Part shown: piece after piece, positions 16,587-24,723 of the stretch
Layout: each line of letters begins with the position of its first letter
Numbering within the stretch: position 1 is the first letter of the stretch
The notes under the pieces: generated by a model
Database searches by the model: none
The model's input: the letters and a program-made list of their open reading frames with translations, nothing else
What the model was told of the DNA's origin: nothing
From: Acinetobacter calcoaceticus DSM 30006 = CIP 81.8
GTDB lineage: Bacteria; Pseudomonadota; Gammaproteobacteria; Pseudomonadales; Moraxellaceae
DNA: 64,000 nucleotides
Direction of reading: 5' to 3'
Assembly (NCBI RefSeq): GCF_000368965.1
Contig: NZ_KB849780.1
Coordinates: 1,240,145 to 1,304,144, forward strand
Translations under genes and position numbers: made by a program

Positions 16587-17105
16587 TTACTTCTCACCTT
16601 TTAAAATCATTGGAAAACCAGCCACACAAAACATAACCTTATCTGCAATTTGTCCTAAAGCTTGATGCAGTCTTCCAGCTTCATCTACAAAACGACGGCT
16701 AATCTCGCCTAATGGCACAACACCTAGACCAGTTTCATTACTTACTAAAATAATTTCTGACTGGAGCTTAGGTAAAACTTTTAACAGCTGCTCACACTCA
16801 AACTCTTGAACGTTTTGATCATCTAAAAGTAACAAATTCGTTAGCCAGAGCGTTAAACAATCCACCAGAATAATTTGATTAGGTCGATCAATTTTTTGCA
16901 AAGTTTTTGCCAAAAATAATGGCTCTTCAACCAAAGACCAGTGAGCAGGACGCTGATTTTGATGGTGTGCAATTCGGTTTTGCATTTCTGGATCAAGCGC
17001 TTGCGCCGTTGCGACATAAGTCACAGCTAATTGCGTAGCTATTGCCGTTTGTTCAGCCAGTCGACTTTTACCAGAACGAGCACCACCCAAAATTAGTTGC
17101 AACAT
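16587..17105 (-). CDS. cobU: Adenosylcobinamide kinase/guanylyltransferase CobU
   Basis: This bifunctional cytoplasmic enzyme phosphorylates adenosylcobinamide and transfers GMP to it. The 172 residues begin with the P-loop LILGGARSGKSRLAE (residues 4-18), followed by YVATAQALDPEMQNRIAHHQ carrying the conserved guanylylated-His region, and VSNETGLGVVPLGEISRRF. The start lies inside the end of the upstream 2H phosphoesterase gene (13-base overlap). It forms a tight unit with cobT and cobC. No cobalamin riboswitch was visible upstream. Confidence 0.95.
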   Translation of the reverse strand: MLQLILGGARSGKSRLAEQTAIATQLAVTYVATAQALDPEMQNRIAHHQNQRPAHWSLVEEPLFLAKTLQKIDRPNQIILVDCLTLWLTNLLLLDDQNVQEFECEQLLKVLPKLQSEIILVSNETGLGVVPLGEISRRFVDEAGRLHQALGQIADKVMFCVAGFPMILKGEK

Positions 17106-17743
17106 GAATCACCTAAAAATAAATGCTGATATGAATATAACTTACCTTGTAAAGTTTGGGCCTGGTAATAACCAAACGTCAAATGCTCAATTTTAAGTTC
17201 AAATTCAGCATGTTTATATTGTACAGGTAATTCAGAAATTTTTTGTAAAATCAAATCACTATTATAATTTTCTCTATATAGACCTAAGGTAATGTGTGGG
17301 CAATAATCTAAAGCTGCAATTTCATTAGAAACTGTGCCTAACTTTTGTCGTATTAGAGATAAGATATTTCTGGCATCTTGGATTTCTACAAATAAAGCAC
17401 TACTAAAGCTATCAACTGAACCAATTTTTAATTCAAATGACGCAAAATTCTTTTTTCTTAAAATTTCTCTCTGCTGCTCAAACTCACTAAAGCTAAAGTC
17501 ATCTTTATAAGCTTTAGATTCATCAGTCAAAAAACCACATATAAACAATGTGACATGATATTGGCGGCTATTGGGTTCTAACAGAAAATCTGAAAAATGC
17601 GCGCGCAATCCATCTAAATAATCAACTAATTTTTGATCATTAATTTCCAGATACCATAAGGCATAATTTTGACGCCCAAGGTGCCATTCCGGATAGTCCC
17701 GTAAAGGAGTTGGCACCATGGATGTCGAAGGTTTTAGCAGCAC
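17093..17743 (-). CDS. 2H phosphoesterase (2'-5' RNA ligase-like)
   Basis: This cytoplasmic protein of about 216 residues has the two HxT motifs that define 2H phosphoesterases: YHVTLFICG near residue 64 and CPHITLGLY near 148. Relatives hydrolyse cyclic phosphodiesters or act on 2'-5' linked RNA. The start is either GTG 17743 or ATG 17719, and neither has a strong ribosome site. Its end overlaps the cobU start, so it is the first gene of the cob unit in this strand order. Whether it acts in cobamide metabolism or only travels with it is unknown. Confidence 0.78.
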   Translation of the reverse strand: MLLKPSTSMVPTPLRDYPEWHLGRQNYALWYLEINDQKLVDYLDGLRAHFSDFLLEPNSRQYHVTLFICGFLTDESKAYKDDFSFSEFEQQREILRKKNFASFELKIGSVDSFSSALFVEIQDARNILSLIRQKLGTVSNEIAALDYCPHITLGLYRENYNSDLILQKISELPVQYKHAEFELKIEHLTFGYYQAQTLQGKLYSYQHLFLGDSCCN

Positions 17744-17824
17744 AGCTTTAATTCAAAATGATTCAATTTTTGTATTAAAGCATGTTTGCCTTTTAATTGT
17801 AGAGTCTTAATTCATTGAACGAAT

Positions 17825-19996
17825 TTAAGCATATTGAGTTCGCGTAGTTTTGACGCTGGTAATATTCATGTTCAAAGGTTGCTTGCCTTGTTCAGAAAAT
17901 AAATATTGAATTAATTGTGTCAACTCAACTTCCAGCTGTCTTTTCTGAACTGTACTCATGTCCAAGTTCTGAATTTGTTGCTGCAAATGTTTAATCGCAT
18001 CAGTCTCATCAATTTCTAAAAATTGAATTGCATAGGCATAACCTAAAGCGGCGCCTTTTAATAAGTTTTTATAGGGTAAATCATGACCTATATTCACCAC
18101 AATTGAAGCTATTACCCGTTCATTGTGACCCAGTTTACGCAGCGGATCTCGCGCAACACGCTGACATGGATCTTTAAATGCATATTCACATGAATCTAGA
18201 AAACTCTGTGCAAGTCGATCTAGATCTTTTGCATAGTTAGGTAATACGATTGCAAGTCCTTGCTTTACTTCTGTAATCAAATTCTCTGCAAATGCTTTAA
18301 CAGAACGATCACCCATAGCAACACCAATAGAATCATAACCCAGTAAAGATGCATACCAAGCAAGCATCGCGTGTACGCCGTTCCACAGTCGATTTTTGAT
18401 TAATTGAATATCTGTAATTTGCTCAACCAACACAACTTGGCGCAATTTTTCGAGTAAAGGGCTACCTTTTTCTACATAAATTGGCATATCAGTTTCGCTA
18501 TGGAACAAGATTAGATCCATGCTTTGTAATATATGTCCCGGCTGAAAATTACGACGCATGTTATCTACATATAAAGATGCCTGATTTTGCTGATCTTGAG
18601 TCAGTTTATTGCAATCTTCAATTTCGACCTGCTCTTCATGTTCCACATCAGATAGATGCTGTTCAAGAAAATGATGCTTAATGCGAAGCTGACGATATAG
18701 ATTTTGATTAGACAATTTTGAAACCATACGGTTTACAACGGTGTCGCAAAAGTAATGTTCTTTTAAAATATGCTCCGTCACGTCCTCATCATTAGTTAGT
18801 TCTAAAAGTGCTTCTCTAAGATGCTTCATCACCAAATATTTTGCGCCAACTTTATTTAAAATAATTAAAAAAGTTAACGGTTCTATACATGTTTCGAGTG
18901 ACGAGTTAAAACGAGCGTATAAACCTTTTGCAATCGTTTTTGACTCAACTTCAATAGCTTGTTCAGGCAAACATAGTGCAATCAAACTTGAATGGGTATA
19001 CATCTCTAACATTTGCTGTTCATTGTCAGAATCAACAATTGTCATATTTTCAATACGTTCATCATACGAAAACTGTCCATAGCGAATGCTATAAGTTCCA
19101 AATGCATTTACCGCTTCACGAAATAGACTATTACGTGTAGAAGCAATAATACGTCTTGGTTTTGTGTATCCATCCCAGTGCGACAAGATTTGCGCTATAT
19201 AGCCGCCGCCAATAGCACCAAAACCGTGCATACCAACCGTAAGTTGATTTAGGCTTTGCGGAAAAGACTCTTGTCCTTGTGGCATATCCATAACAGGAAT
19301 AAATTGGTCGAGATCTGTTAAGAAGTCATACATCTGATCGTAATAAAAATCGGCTTTTTCCAACATTTCATCATTTGGTTCTTTAATATCTTTTAATAAA
19401 ATTGTTAGACCTTTCGATGAGTGAGCTGATGTTAAACCATTTTCAGAATCTTCAAACATTAAACATTGGTTAGCATCTAAATGAAGCTGACTTGCTGCTT
19501 TTAGGAATATTTCAGGATGAGGCTTTCCATTTTGTACTTCATCCCCACAAGTAATTACATCAAAAAATTTATAAACATTCGCGTTAATTAAATATTCTTC
19601 GGCAATTGCTCTACGACTTGAAGTAGCCACAGCCATTCTTAAACCTGATTTTCTTAAACGTTCTAAAACTTGAACTAAACCCTTCTTGATAGGAACGCCG
19701 TGTTTTCGTATATGTTCAAGCTCCATCTCATCGGCTCTTTTTCGTATCTCTTTATATGGAACATTCACACCATACAAACGTTGAGCCAATTGTTCAGCAG
19801 TAGTTGCACTTAAACCTAAACATTGCATTAAATATTCGTGTGAAAATTCCTGTCCAATGAGTTCTTGAGATGCTTGTTGCAATGTTTGAAACCGTAACCT
19901 CTCAGTATCAAACATTGTCCCATCCATATCAAAAATTGCTCCATGAACAGGTTTTCCATGAAAAATAAGCACGCTTTTACCTCTTTTTTTGATCAT
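17825..19996 (-). CDS. mtlD: Bifunctional mannitol-1-phosphate dehydrogenase/phosphatase MtlD
   Basis: This 723-residue fusion has an N-terminal HAD phosphatase with IFDMDGTMFDTE (nucleophile D23, acid D25), VATSSRRAI, KPHPEIFLKAA and MFEDSENG (about 180). From about residue 250 it continues into a mannitol dehydrogenase with MHGFGAIGGGYIAQIL, a Rossmann glycine motif. A. baumannii MtlD of this form is known to reduce fructose-6-phosphate to mannitol-1-phosphate and then dephosphorylate it, making mannitol as an osmoprotectant. The ATG at 19996 lacks a good ribosome site. An in-frame GTG at 19972 follows AGAGGT at good spacing and is a credible alternative. The gene is monocistronic. Confidence 0.93.
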   Translation of the reverse strand: MIKKRGKSVLIFHGKPVHGAIFDMDGTMFDTERLRFQTLQQASQELIGQEFSHEYLMQCLGLSATTAEQLAQRLYGVNVPYKEIRKRADEMELEHIRKHGVPIKKGLVQVLERLRKSGLRMAVATSSRRAIAEEYLINANVYKFFDVITCGDEVQNGKPHPEIFLKAASQLHLDANQCLMFEDSENGLTSAHSSKGLTILLKDIKEPNDEMLEKADFYYDQMYDFLTDLDQFIPVMDMPQGQESFPQSLNQLTVGMHGFGAIGGGYIAQILSHWDGYTKPRRIIASTRNSLFREAVNAFGTYSIRYGQFSYDERIENMTIVDSDNEQQMLEMYTHSSLIALCLPEQAIEVESKTIAKGLYARFNSSLETCIEPLTFLIILNKVGAKYLVMKHLREALLELTNDEDVTEHILKEHYFCDTVVNRMVSKLSNQNLYRQLRIKHHFLEQHLSDVEHEEQVEIEDCNKLTQDQQNQASLYVDNMRRNFQPGHILQSMDLILFHSETDMPIYVEKGSPLLEKLRQVVLVEQITDIQLIKNRLWNGVHAMLAWYASLLGYDSIGVAMGDRSVKAFAENLITEVKQGLAIVLPNYAKDLDRLAQSFLDSCEYAFKDPCQRVARDPLRKLGHNERVIASIVVNIGHDLPYKNLLKGAALGYAYAIQFLEIDETDAIKHLQQQIQNLDMSTVQKRQLEVELTQLIQYLFSEQGKQPLNMNITSVKTTRTQYA

Positions 19997-20161
19997 GTTT
20001 TATTCAGGGTATACAAAAAATAGGCTAAAAAGGCAGGATGTTAATAAATGAAACATTAGTGATCATTTTTTAATCAAAAATATAAGTAATCTGTTACTGA
20101 GCAGAGTTAAAACTCTAAAAAGGTTGAACAATATAAATAAGTATGAAATTAACTTTAAATA

Positions 20162-20212
20162 CAAGAGTAGCAAGCCATCCTCGCTTGCTACTCTTGGTTT
20201 ATTCTTTTTATT
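20162..20212 (+). terminator. Long hairpin, terminator-like
   Basis: A perfect 14-bp stem (20162-20175 with 20183-20196) has a 7-base loop. The plus-strand side is followed by a T-rich tail. The minus-strand side has only a short T stretch, so the efficient direction is plus, although the clearest upstream promoter points the other way. Either way it should insulate mtlD. Confidence 0.7.
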
Positions 20213-20447
20213 GCGCTGATAGTATTTATTTTTCTTAGTTCCATTTACCGCTGCTTGAACCCGCATATTTTTATAATGTCTTGCAGGTGTCACATACCAG
20301 AGATCAACTCGCCTTTCCTGTTCTTCTTATTTGAGCTTCTGGTATAACTCTAAATTTCATTAGAAAATGAGCATAAACTTAGAACATGGGCTTTATATTG
20401 CAATCAATCTCCTCCCCCCTATCGGGACTAGGACTATATCGCCATTA
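20162..20447 (-). ncRNA. Candidate Fur-regulated small transcript
   Basis: On the minus strand a TTGAAC -35 (20482-20477), a 17-base spacer and a TATCAT -10 (20459-20454) overlap a 17/19 Fur box. A start near 20447 would give about 285 nt ending at the 14-bp hairpin. The interval encodes no persuasive protein; a GAGGAG ribosome-like motif precedes only a 16-codon TTG frame. ArrF of A. baylyi is a known Fur-controlled sRNA in this genus, but I cannot establish identity with it. This is inference from promoter plus hairpin. Confidence 0.35.
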
Positions 20448-20449
20448 AC

Positions 20450-20468
20450 AATAATGATAATCATTTTC
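20450..20468. promoter_or_regulatory. Near-consensus Fur box
   Basis: AATAATGATAATCATTTTC matches 17 of 19 bases of the classical Fur consensus. It overlaps a minus-strand sigma-70-like promoter. A second partial Fur-like GATAATGAT lies at 20583-20591. No recognised iron gene lies immediately on either side. Confidence 0.8.
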
Positions 20469-20621
20469 ATTTAATGGTTCAAGCTTTTTTACAATTATTT
20501 GTGCTTATCTCTTTTTTGAAAAATAAAGAAGGATCCGCAATGAGCTATACCTCTCAACAAAGTATTTTCTCAATGAAGATAAGATAATGATTAATTCTTA
20601 GAGTATTCCTTTAAACGTTTA

Positions 20622-21089
20622 TTACTGATCAAGCACATCAACAAATTGAGCATTTAAAAGCTGTGCTAAATCTTTAGGATTTAAACCAATATCCAGCCCT
20701 CTTTTTCCGCCACTGACATAAATTTTGCTAAAGTTTTGTGCTGATGCATCAATGACAGTTTTTAAACGTTTCTTTTGGCCTAAAGGGCTAATTCCTCCTA
20801 CCAAATATCCCGTTAAACGTTCAGCATCTTTAGGATTAGCCATCTGTAATTTTTTACATCCAAACGCCGTAGCTACTTTTTTTAAATTTAATTGGTGATT
20901 AACCGGCAAGACAGCAACAAAATAATTCTTATCGTCACTCACCATTAGAGTCTTAAATACTTCTTTTACATCCAAATCTAATTTTTCGGCTGCTTCTAAT
21001 CCAAAACTTTTGGCATTTGAATCATGTTCATATTCATGAATTGAAAATTCAATTTTATTACTTTTTAACAATCTGCATGCAGGAGTCAT
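20622..21089 (-). CDS. ybaK: YbaK/EbsC-type Cys-tRNA(Pro) deacylase
   Basis: This 155-residue cytoplasmic trans-editing protein hydrolyses cysteine mischarged on tRNA-Pro. It begins [23 protein letters not shown], as YbaK does, and contains [11 protein letters not shown], with the conserved catalytic-site Lys near 47. It also contains a [16 protein letters not shown] segment (the GGxSPxGxKK motif) and [15 protein letters not shown]. Length and motifs match E. coli YbaK. The gene is monocistronic. Confidence 0.94.
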   Translation of the reverse strand: MTPACRLLKSNKIEFSIHEYEHDSNAKSFGLEAAEKLDLDVKEVFKTLMVSDDKNYFVAVLPVNHQLNLKKVATAFGCKKLQMANPKDAERLTGYLVGGISPLGQKKRLKTVIDASAQNFSKIYVSGGKRGLDIGLNPKDLAQLLNAQFVDVLDQ

Positions 21090-21279
21090 GATAAGTAGTG
21101 TTATAGATGAAATTGTTTAGATTATAGTTTTTTTTAAAAAATTTTTAAATTTGCTTAGGCTATTTACAAGAGTTACATAAAAACTCAATCAGCAACTGAA
21201 GAAAAAATAATCTCAACTTGATATTCGCTGCTCGAGTCCATATATTTTATTTAGATTTGAAGTCTGAGCTGGCAATTTT

Positions 21280-21582
21280 ATGAGTTATAAACACAACAAT
21301 CTAATGGCTATGCGTCACCGTTTTTGGGATGAATCTTCAGATTCTGTATTAAACGAAAAGCAGTTTTTGCAGCAGACGTTAATTGAACAAGGTATTTTTA
21401 ATAACGCAACTCTTGATGATGTTAAGTACTTCTTTTATACCCTGCCTAGCATCATTATCGTAAAAGCTCATGCACTTGGTTTCATGCATGATTCAGTCAA
21501 ACAGATGTTATTGCAACATATTCAGAATAATCGCCTTCATTTGATGCAGAAATCTGAATTAAAGATTCAATTTAAAATGTAA
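21280..21582 (+). CDS. Uncharacterised small protein, 100 residues
   Basis: I recognise no family. The protein is soluble, with no signal peptide, and is rich in His, Gln and Met. It shows amphipathic helix patterns (FLQQTLIEQGIFN near 28; VKQMLLQHIQNNRLHLMQK near 73). Codon use resembles neighbouring genes, and the ATG is preceded only by a weak purine stretch. The neighbours are ybaK (convergent side) and an ABC1 kinase with 230 bp between, so no operon context helps. Confidence 0.6.
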   Translation: MSYKHNNLMAMRHRFWDESSDSVLNEKQFLQQTLIEQGIFNNATLDDVKYFFYTLPSIIIVKAHALGFMHDSVKQMLLQHIQNNRLHLMQKSELKIQFKM

Positions 21583-21814
21583 TCCATTTTGTTTTCAAAG
21601 GTCCGTTTTATCTTAGTTTTACTCATCTGAATGCTCTTAATTTCTTAAATTTATAAATTACTTAGGCTATTTAATAGTTAATGAAATAAAGATGGTGATT
21701 TCGACCTATCATTCAGTCTGAGAGAACTATTTTAATACGCTCAAAACATGTAATATTCGTTACAATTTTAGATCACAGCGTTTGGCTGCATGATGCGCAT
21801 AGGATTCTATTTTC

Positions 21815-23188
21815 ATGTCAAATCAGAAAGATAAGCTTAAGAGTTTAAAAACTTCTTCCATGGATCGACGCTTATCAATCGCGAAAGCTTCTTTACTTGC
21901 AGGAACACGTTGGGCAACTGCAAGTGCTTCTTCTATTTTTTCTAATGAGGAAGACAAAGAAAAGAAACGTAAAAAAGCGATGAGCGAACAAGCTAATTAT
22001 CTGGTTTCTGAAATAGGTAAACTTAAGGGTTCTATTGTTAAAATTGGGCAAATGATGGCTCTTTATGGTGAACATTTTTTACCAGAAGAGATTACACAAG
22101 CATTAAATACCCTAAATAACCAAACCGTTGCTTTAGATTGGCCTGCAATTAAGCCACATCTACAAGAACAATTGGGCGCCAAGTTAAATGATTTAACAAT
22201 TGATCATGAGCCAATTGGTACCGCCTCTCTCGCACAAGTACACCGTGCAACACGTAAATCAGATGGTTTGGAATTAGTTCTAAAAATTCAGTATCCAGGT
22301 GTTGCGAACGCCATTGATTCAGATATGAGCTTGTTTAAAAACATGCTTAAACTGACACGTATGGTGCCACAAACCCGTGAGTTTGATCAGTGGTTTGATG
22401 AAGTACGTGAAATGATGCATCGTGAAGTTGACTATGATGTTGAAGCAGCCACTACTCGTCGCTTCGGTGAACGCTTAAAAGATGACGAGCGTTATATTGT
22501 TCCGACAATTGTAGATGAATATTGCACCAACCAAGTACTGTGCATGACTTTCGAACGCGGTGTTCCAATCAATAGCCCTGTGATGTTGTCTTTGCCTCAA
22601 GAGCGTCGTAATCAGCTTGGTGAAGCTTCACTAGAAATTGCTGTTCGTGAAATTTTTGAATGGGGCGAAATGCAAACCGATCCTAACTTCGGTAACTACC
22701 TTGTACGTTTAGGTAATGGTCAAGATGTTCAGGATAAGATTGTATTATTAGACTTTGGTGCTATCCGTCAGTTTGATGACCACTTGTTATCGGTTGCCCG
22801 TAATCTAATTCAGGCAGGTTATCAGCATGATAAACATGCGATGGTACAAGCAATGACTGGTTATGAATTTTTTGATGCAATGCCGGAAAGCATTAAGCCA
22901 GGTATGGCCGATGTTTTTCTATTAGCGACAGAAGCATTTAGCACCCCTTCAAATAATCCACATATGCCTGCTGGTCTAATGGATGAACATGAACGTTATG
23001 ACTGGAAGAAAAGTCAGTTACATAGCCGTGTTATGCAGCAAGCAAGTAAATCAATGGCATCACGTTATTTCTCAGTTCCTCCAAAAGAATTTATGTTTAT
23101 TAGCCGTAAATTTATTGGGGCATATACGTTTATGACAGTCATCGATGCAAAAACAAATGTACGTCGTATGATTCGTAACTTCGCTTAA
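21815..23188 (+). CDS. ABC1/ADCK (UbiB-family) atypical kinase
   Basis: This 457-residue protein belongs to the ABC1/UbiB atypical protein-kinase-like family. It has the KxGQ helix motif in KGSIVKIGQMMALYG (about 72-86), the Ala-rich nucleotide loop PIGTASLAQVHRA (about 134-146), the invariant Lys in LVLKIQYPGV and a DFGA metal-binding motif (VLLDFGAIRQF, about 310). Family members support ubiquinone biosynthesis or lipid homeostasis. It lacks the two C-terminal membrane helices of canonical UbiB, so it is better viewed as a soluble paralogue. The precise substrate is unknown. Confidence 0.87.
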   Translation: MSNQKDKLKSLKTSSMDRRLSIAKASLLAGTRWATASASSIFSNEEDKEKKRKKAMSEQANYLVSEIGKLKGSIVKIGQMMALYGEHFLPEEITQALNTLNNQTVALDWPAIKPHLQEQLGAKLNDLTIDHEPIGTASLAQVHRATRKSDGLELVLKIQYPGVANAIDSDMSLFKNMLKLTRMVPQTREFDQWFDEVREMMHREVDYDVEAATTRRFGERLKDDERYIVPTIVDEYCTNQVLCMTFERGVPINSPVMLSLPQERRNQLGEASLEIAVREIFEWGEMQTDPNFGNYLVRLGNGQDVQDKIVLLDFGAIRQFDDHLLSVARNLIQAGYQHDKHAMVQAMTGYEFFDAMPESIKPGMADVFLLATEAFSTPSNNPHMPAGLMDEHERYDWKKSQLHSRVMQQASKSMASRYFSVPPKEFMFISRKFIGAYTFMTVIDAKTNVRRMIRNFA

Positions 23189-23200
23189 TTTAGTGAACGG

Positions 23201-23226
23201 CTAGAATGATTCCATGTCATTCTAGT
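23201..23226 (+). terminator. Terminator-like hairpin after the ABC1 kinase gene
   Basis: A 9-bp stem (23201-23209 with 23217-23225) with a 7-base loop lies just past the stop. It lacks a T run, so it may be an mRNA 3' stabiliser rather than a strong terminator. Confidence 0.4.
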
Positions 23227-23408
23227 CAATACCCCTCTCAATACATCACAATAAAATTATTTTTAATAAATAAAATCATGCACTTAAAATACGTTTATTT
23301 TTTACCTACCATTTATCCACTCATTTTTTGAATGTCAGTAACGACATAGTCTTTTACTATGATGCGTGTCAGCATAAAACAATAACAACGTGTTAGGACA
23401 CCATAATC

Positions 23409-24701
23409 ATGACAAGTATGATCAATAAAGCTCAGGGTTTGGGTTTATCGCTGATCACAAAATTGGCTGGAAGCGATGTACTTGATCAACTCAAGTTACG
23501 TAAATTTTTAGAAAAATCCCTTTATCAAGGTTCAAAAGCTGGTTTTAGAGCATTAAGCCAGACTCAAAAAGCATTTAAACCTAAGCAAATATCTCAACAA
23601 CGTCTACCTCAGCAGAACAAGAATCTGTTTGATTTAAACCTAACCGAAGAACAACAAATGACTTCCGAAGCAATGTCTCAATTTGCTCAAGAAGTTCTAC
23701 TGGGGTTAGCTCATGATGCAGATCAGACTGCTCAGTTTCCAGAAAGTCTTTGGCAATATATAGAAGATCTAGGTCTTAACTACTATGCACTTCCAGAAGC
23801 ATTAGGCGGTGTAGCAACTGAACAAAATATTGTAAGTAACTTATTGATTGCTGAAAAATTGGCTGAAGGCGATTTTAGCCTTACAGCTGGATTACTCAGC
23901 ACATTTAGTGTCATTAATGCAATTACGCGTTGGGGTTCTGCCGAAGTTCAGTCGATGTACTTACCTTGTTTTGCAGAAGACTCAGACATTACAGCAACCT
24001 TTGCTGTACAAGAAGCAACTCCAGCATTTAATCCTTATGTATTAAAAACCAAAGCATCACTTGAAAATGATCAATTCTATATTGAGGGTGAAAAAACGCT
24101 TGTTATTTTAGGTGATCTGGCCGATATCTTTTTAGTAAGTGCGGACTTTAATGGCAAGCCAGATATATTTGTAGTGCAATGCAACGATAGCATTTCTATC
24201 AAAAATACGCCTGCTATGGGCCTTAAAGCGACAGAAACAGCAACTTTACGCTTTAATCACACTCCTGCTCTACGCTTAGGTACAACAGACTTTGATTACA
24301 CTGCTTTTCTAGATTTAGGAAATTTAATGTGGTGTGCAATGGCTGTTGGTACTTGTGATGCTGTAAAAGCCTATTGTATTAAATATGCCAATGAACGAAC
24401 TGCTTTCGGAGAGCCGATTTCTCACCGCCAAAGTGTCGCTTTCATGATTGCAGATATGGCAATTGAAATTGATGCAATGCGTATGTTGATCTTGAATGCT
24501 GCAAGCCGTGCTGAAGCAGGTCAATCATTCCATCGTGAAGCCTACCTTGCTCGTTTACTTTGTGCTGAAAAATCCATGAAAATTGGTACAGATGGTGTGC
24601 AAATTCTTGGGGGACATGGTTTCACAAAAGAACACCCTGTTGAACGTTGGTATCGTGATTTACGAGCTACTGCAATTTTACATTCTGGCTTACATGCATA
24701 A
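23409..24701 (+). CDS. Acyl-CoA dehydrogenase family protein (first of pair)
   Basis: This 430-residue flavoenzyme-family protein has an extended basic N terminus (residues 1-75) before the acyl-CoA dehydrogenase fold. It shows LPEALGGV, FAVQEATPAFNPY in the FAD/substrate loop, YANERTAFGEPISHRQSVAFMIADM and the C-terminal ILGGHGFTKEHPVERWYRDLRATAI typical of the family. The normal FAD-binding TEP sequence is replaced by QEATP, so activity may differ from standard fatty-acyl dehydrogenases. It lies 22 bp before a second acyl-CoA dehydrogenase gene and likely forms a two-gene operon for fatty-acid beta-oxidation, consistent with alkM nearby. Confidence 0.86.
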   Translation: MTSMINKAQGLGLSLITKLAGSDVLDQLKLRKFLEKSLYQGSKAGFRALSQTQKAFKPKQISQQRLPQQNKNLFDLNLTEEQQMTSEAMSQFAQEVLLGLAHDADQTAQFPESLWQYIEDLGLNYYALPEALGGVATEQNIVSNLLIAEKLAEGDFSLTAGLLSTFSVINAITRWGSAEVQSMYLPCFAEDSDITATFAVQEATPAFNPYVLKTKASLENDQFYIEGEKTLVILGDLADIFLVSADFNGKPDIFVVQCNDSISIKNTPAMGLKATETATLRFNHTPALRLGTTDFDYTAFLDLGNLMWCAMAVGTCDAVKAYCIKYANERTAFGEPISHRQSVAFMIADMAIEIDAMRMLILNAASRAEAGQSFHREAYLARLLCAEKSMKIGTDGVQILGGHGFTKEHPVERWYRDLRATAILHSGLHA

Positions 24702-24723
24702 CTGATGATCAGAGGATAATACA

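Larger units (their letters stand above)
19997..20621. other. 625-bp gene-poor region between mtlD and ybaK
   Basis: I see no convincing protein gene here. The stretch holds the mtlD promoter area (roughly 19997-20160), a long perfect hairpin (20162-20196), a possible Fur-controlled minus-strand transcript, a strong Fur box (20450-20468), and a 15-codon plus-strand frame (20540-20587) with an AAGGA ribosome site. A 76-codon minus-strand frame ending at 20063 runs through the hairpin, has a hydrophobic AT-driven tail and is probably not a real gene. Confidence 0.6.

Noticed and set aside
17744..17824. Possible cobalamin riboswitch upstream of the cob genes
   Set aside because: The region is only about 80 bp and AT-rich, and it lacks the conserved B12-box core. 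No alternative leader was seen upstream of cobU or cobS.
20063..20293. 76-codon minus-strand frame
   Set aside because: It starts with GTG and no ribosome site, runs through a perfect 14-bp hairpin, and its hydrophobic tail is what AT-rich sequence produces by chance. It is kept only as part of the possible small transcript.
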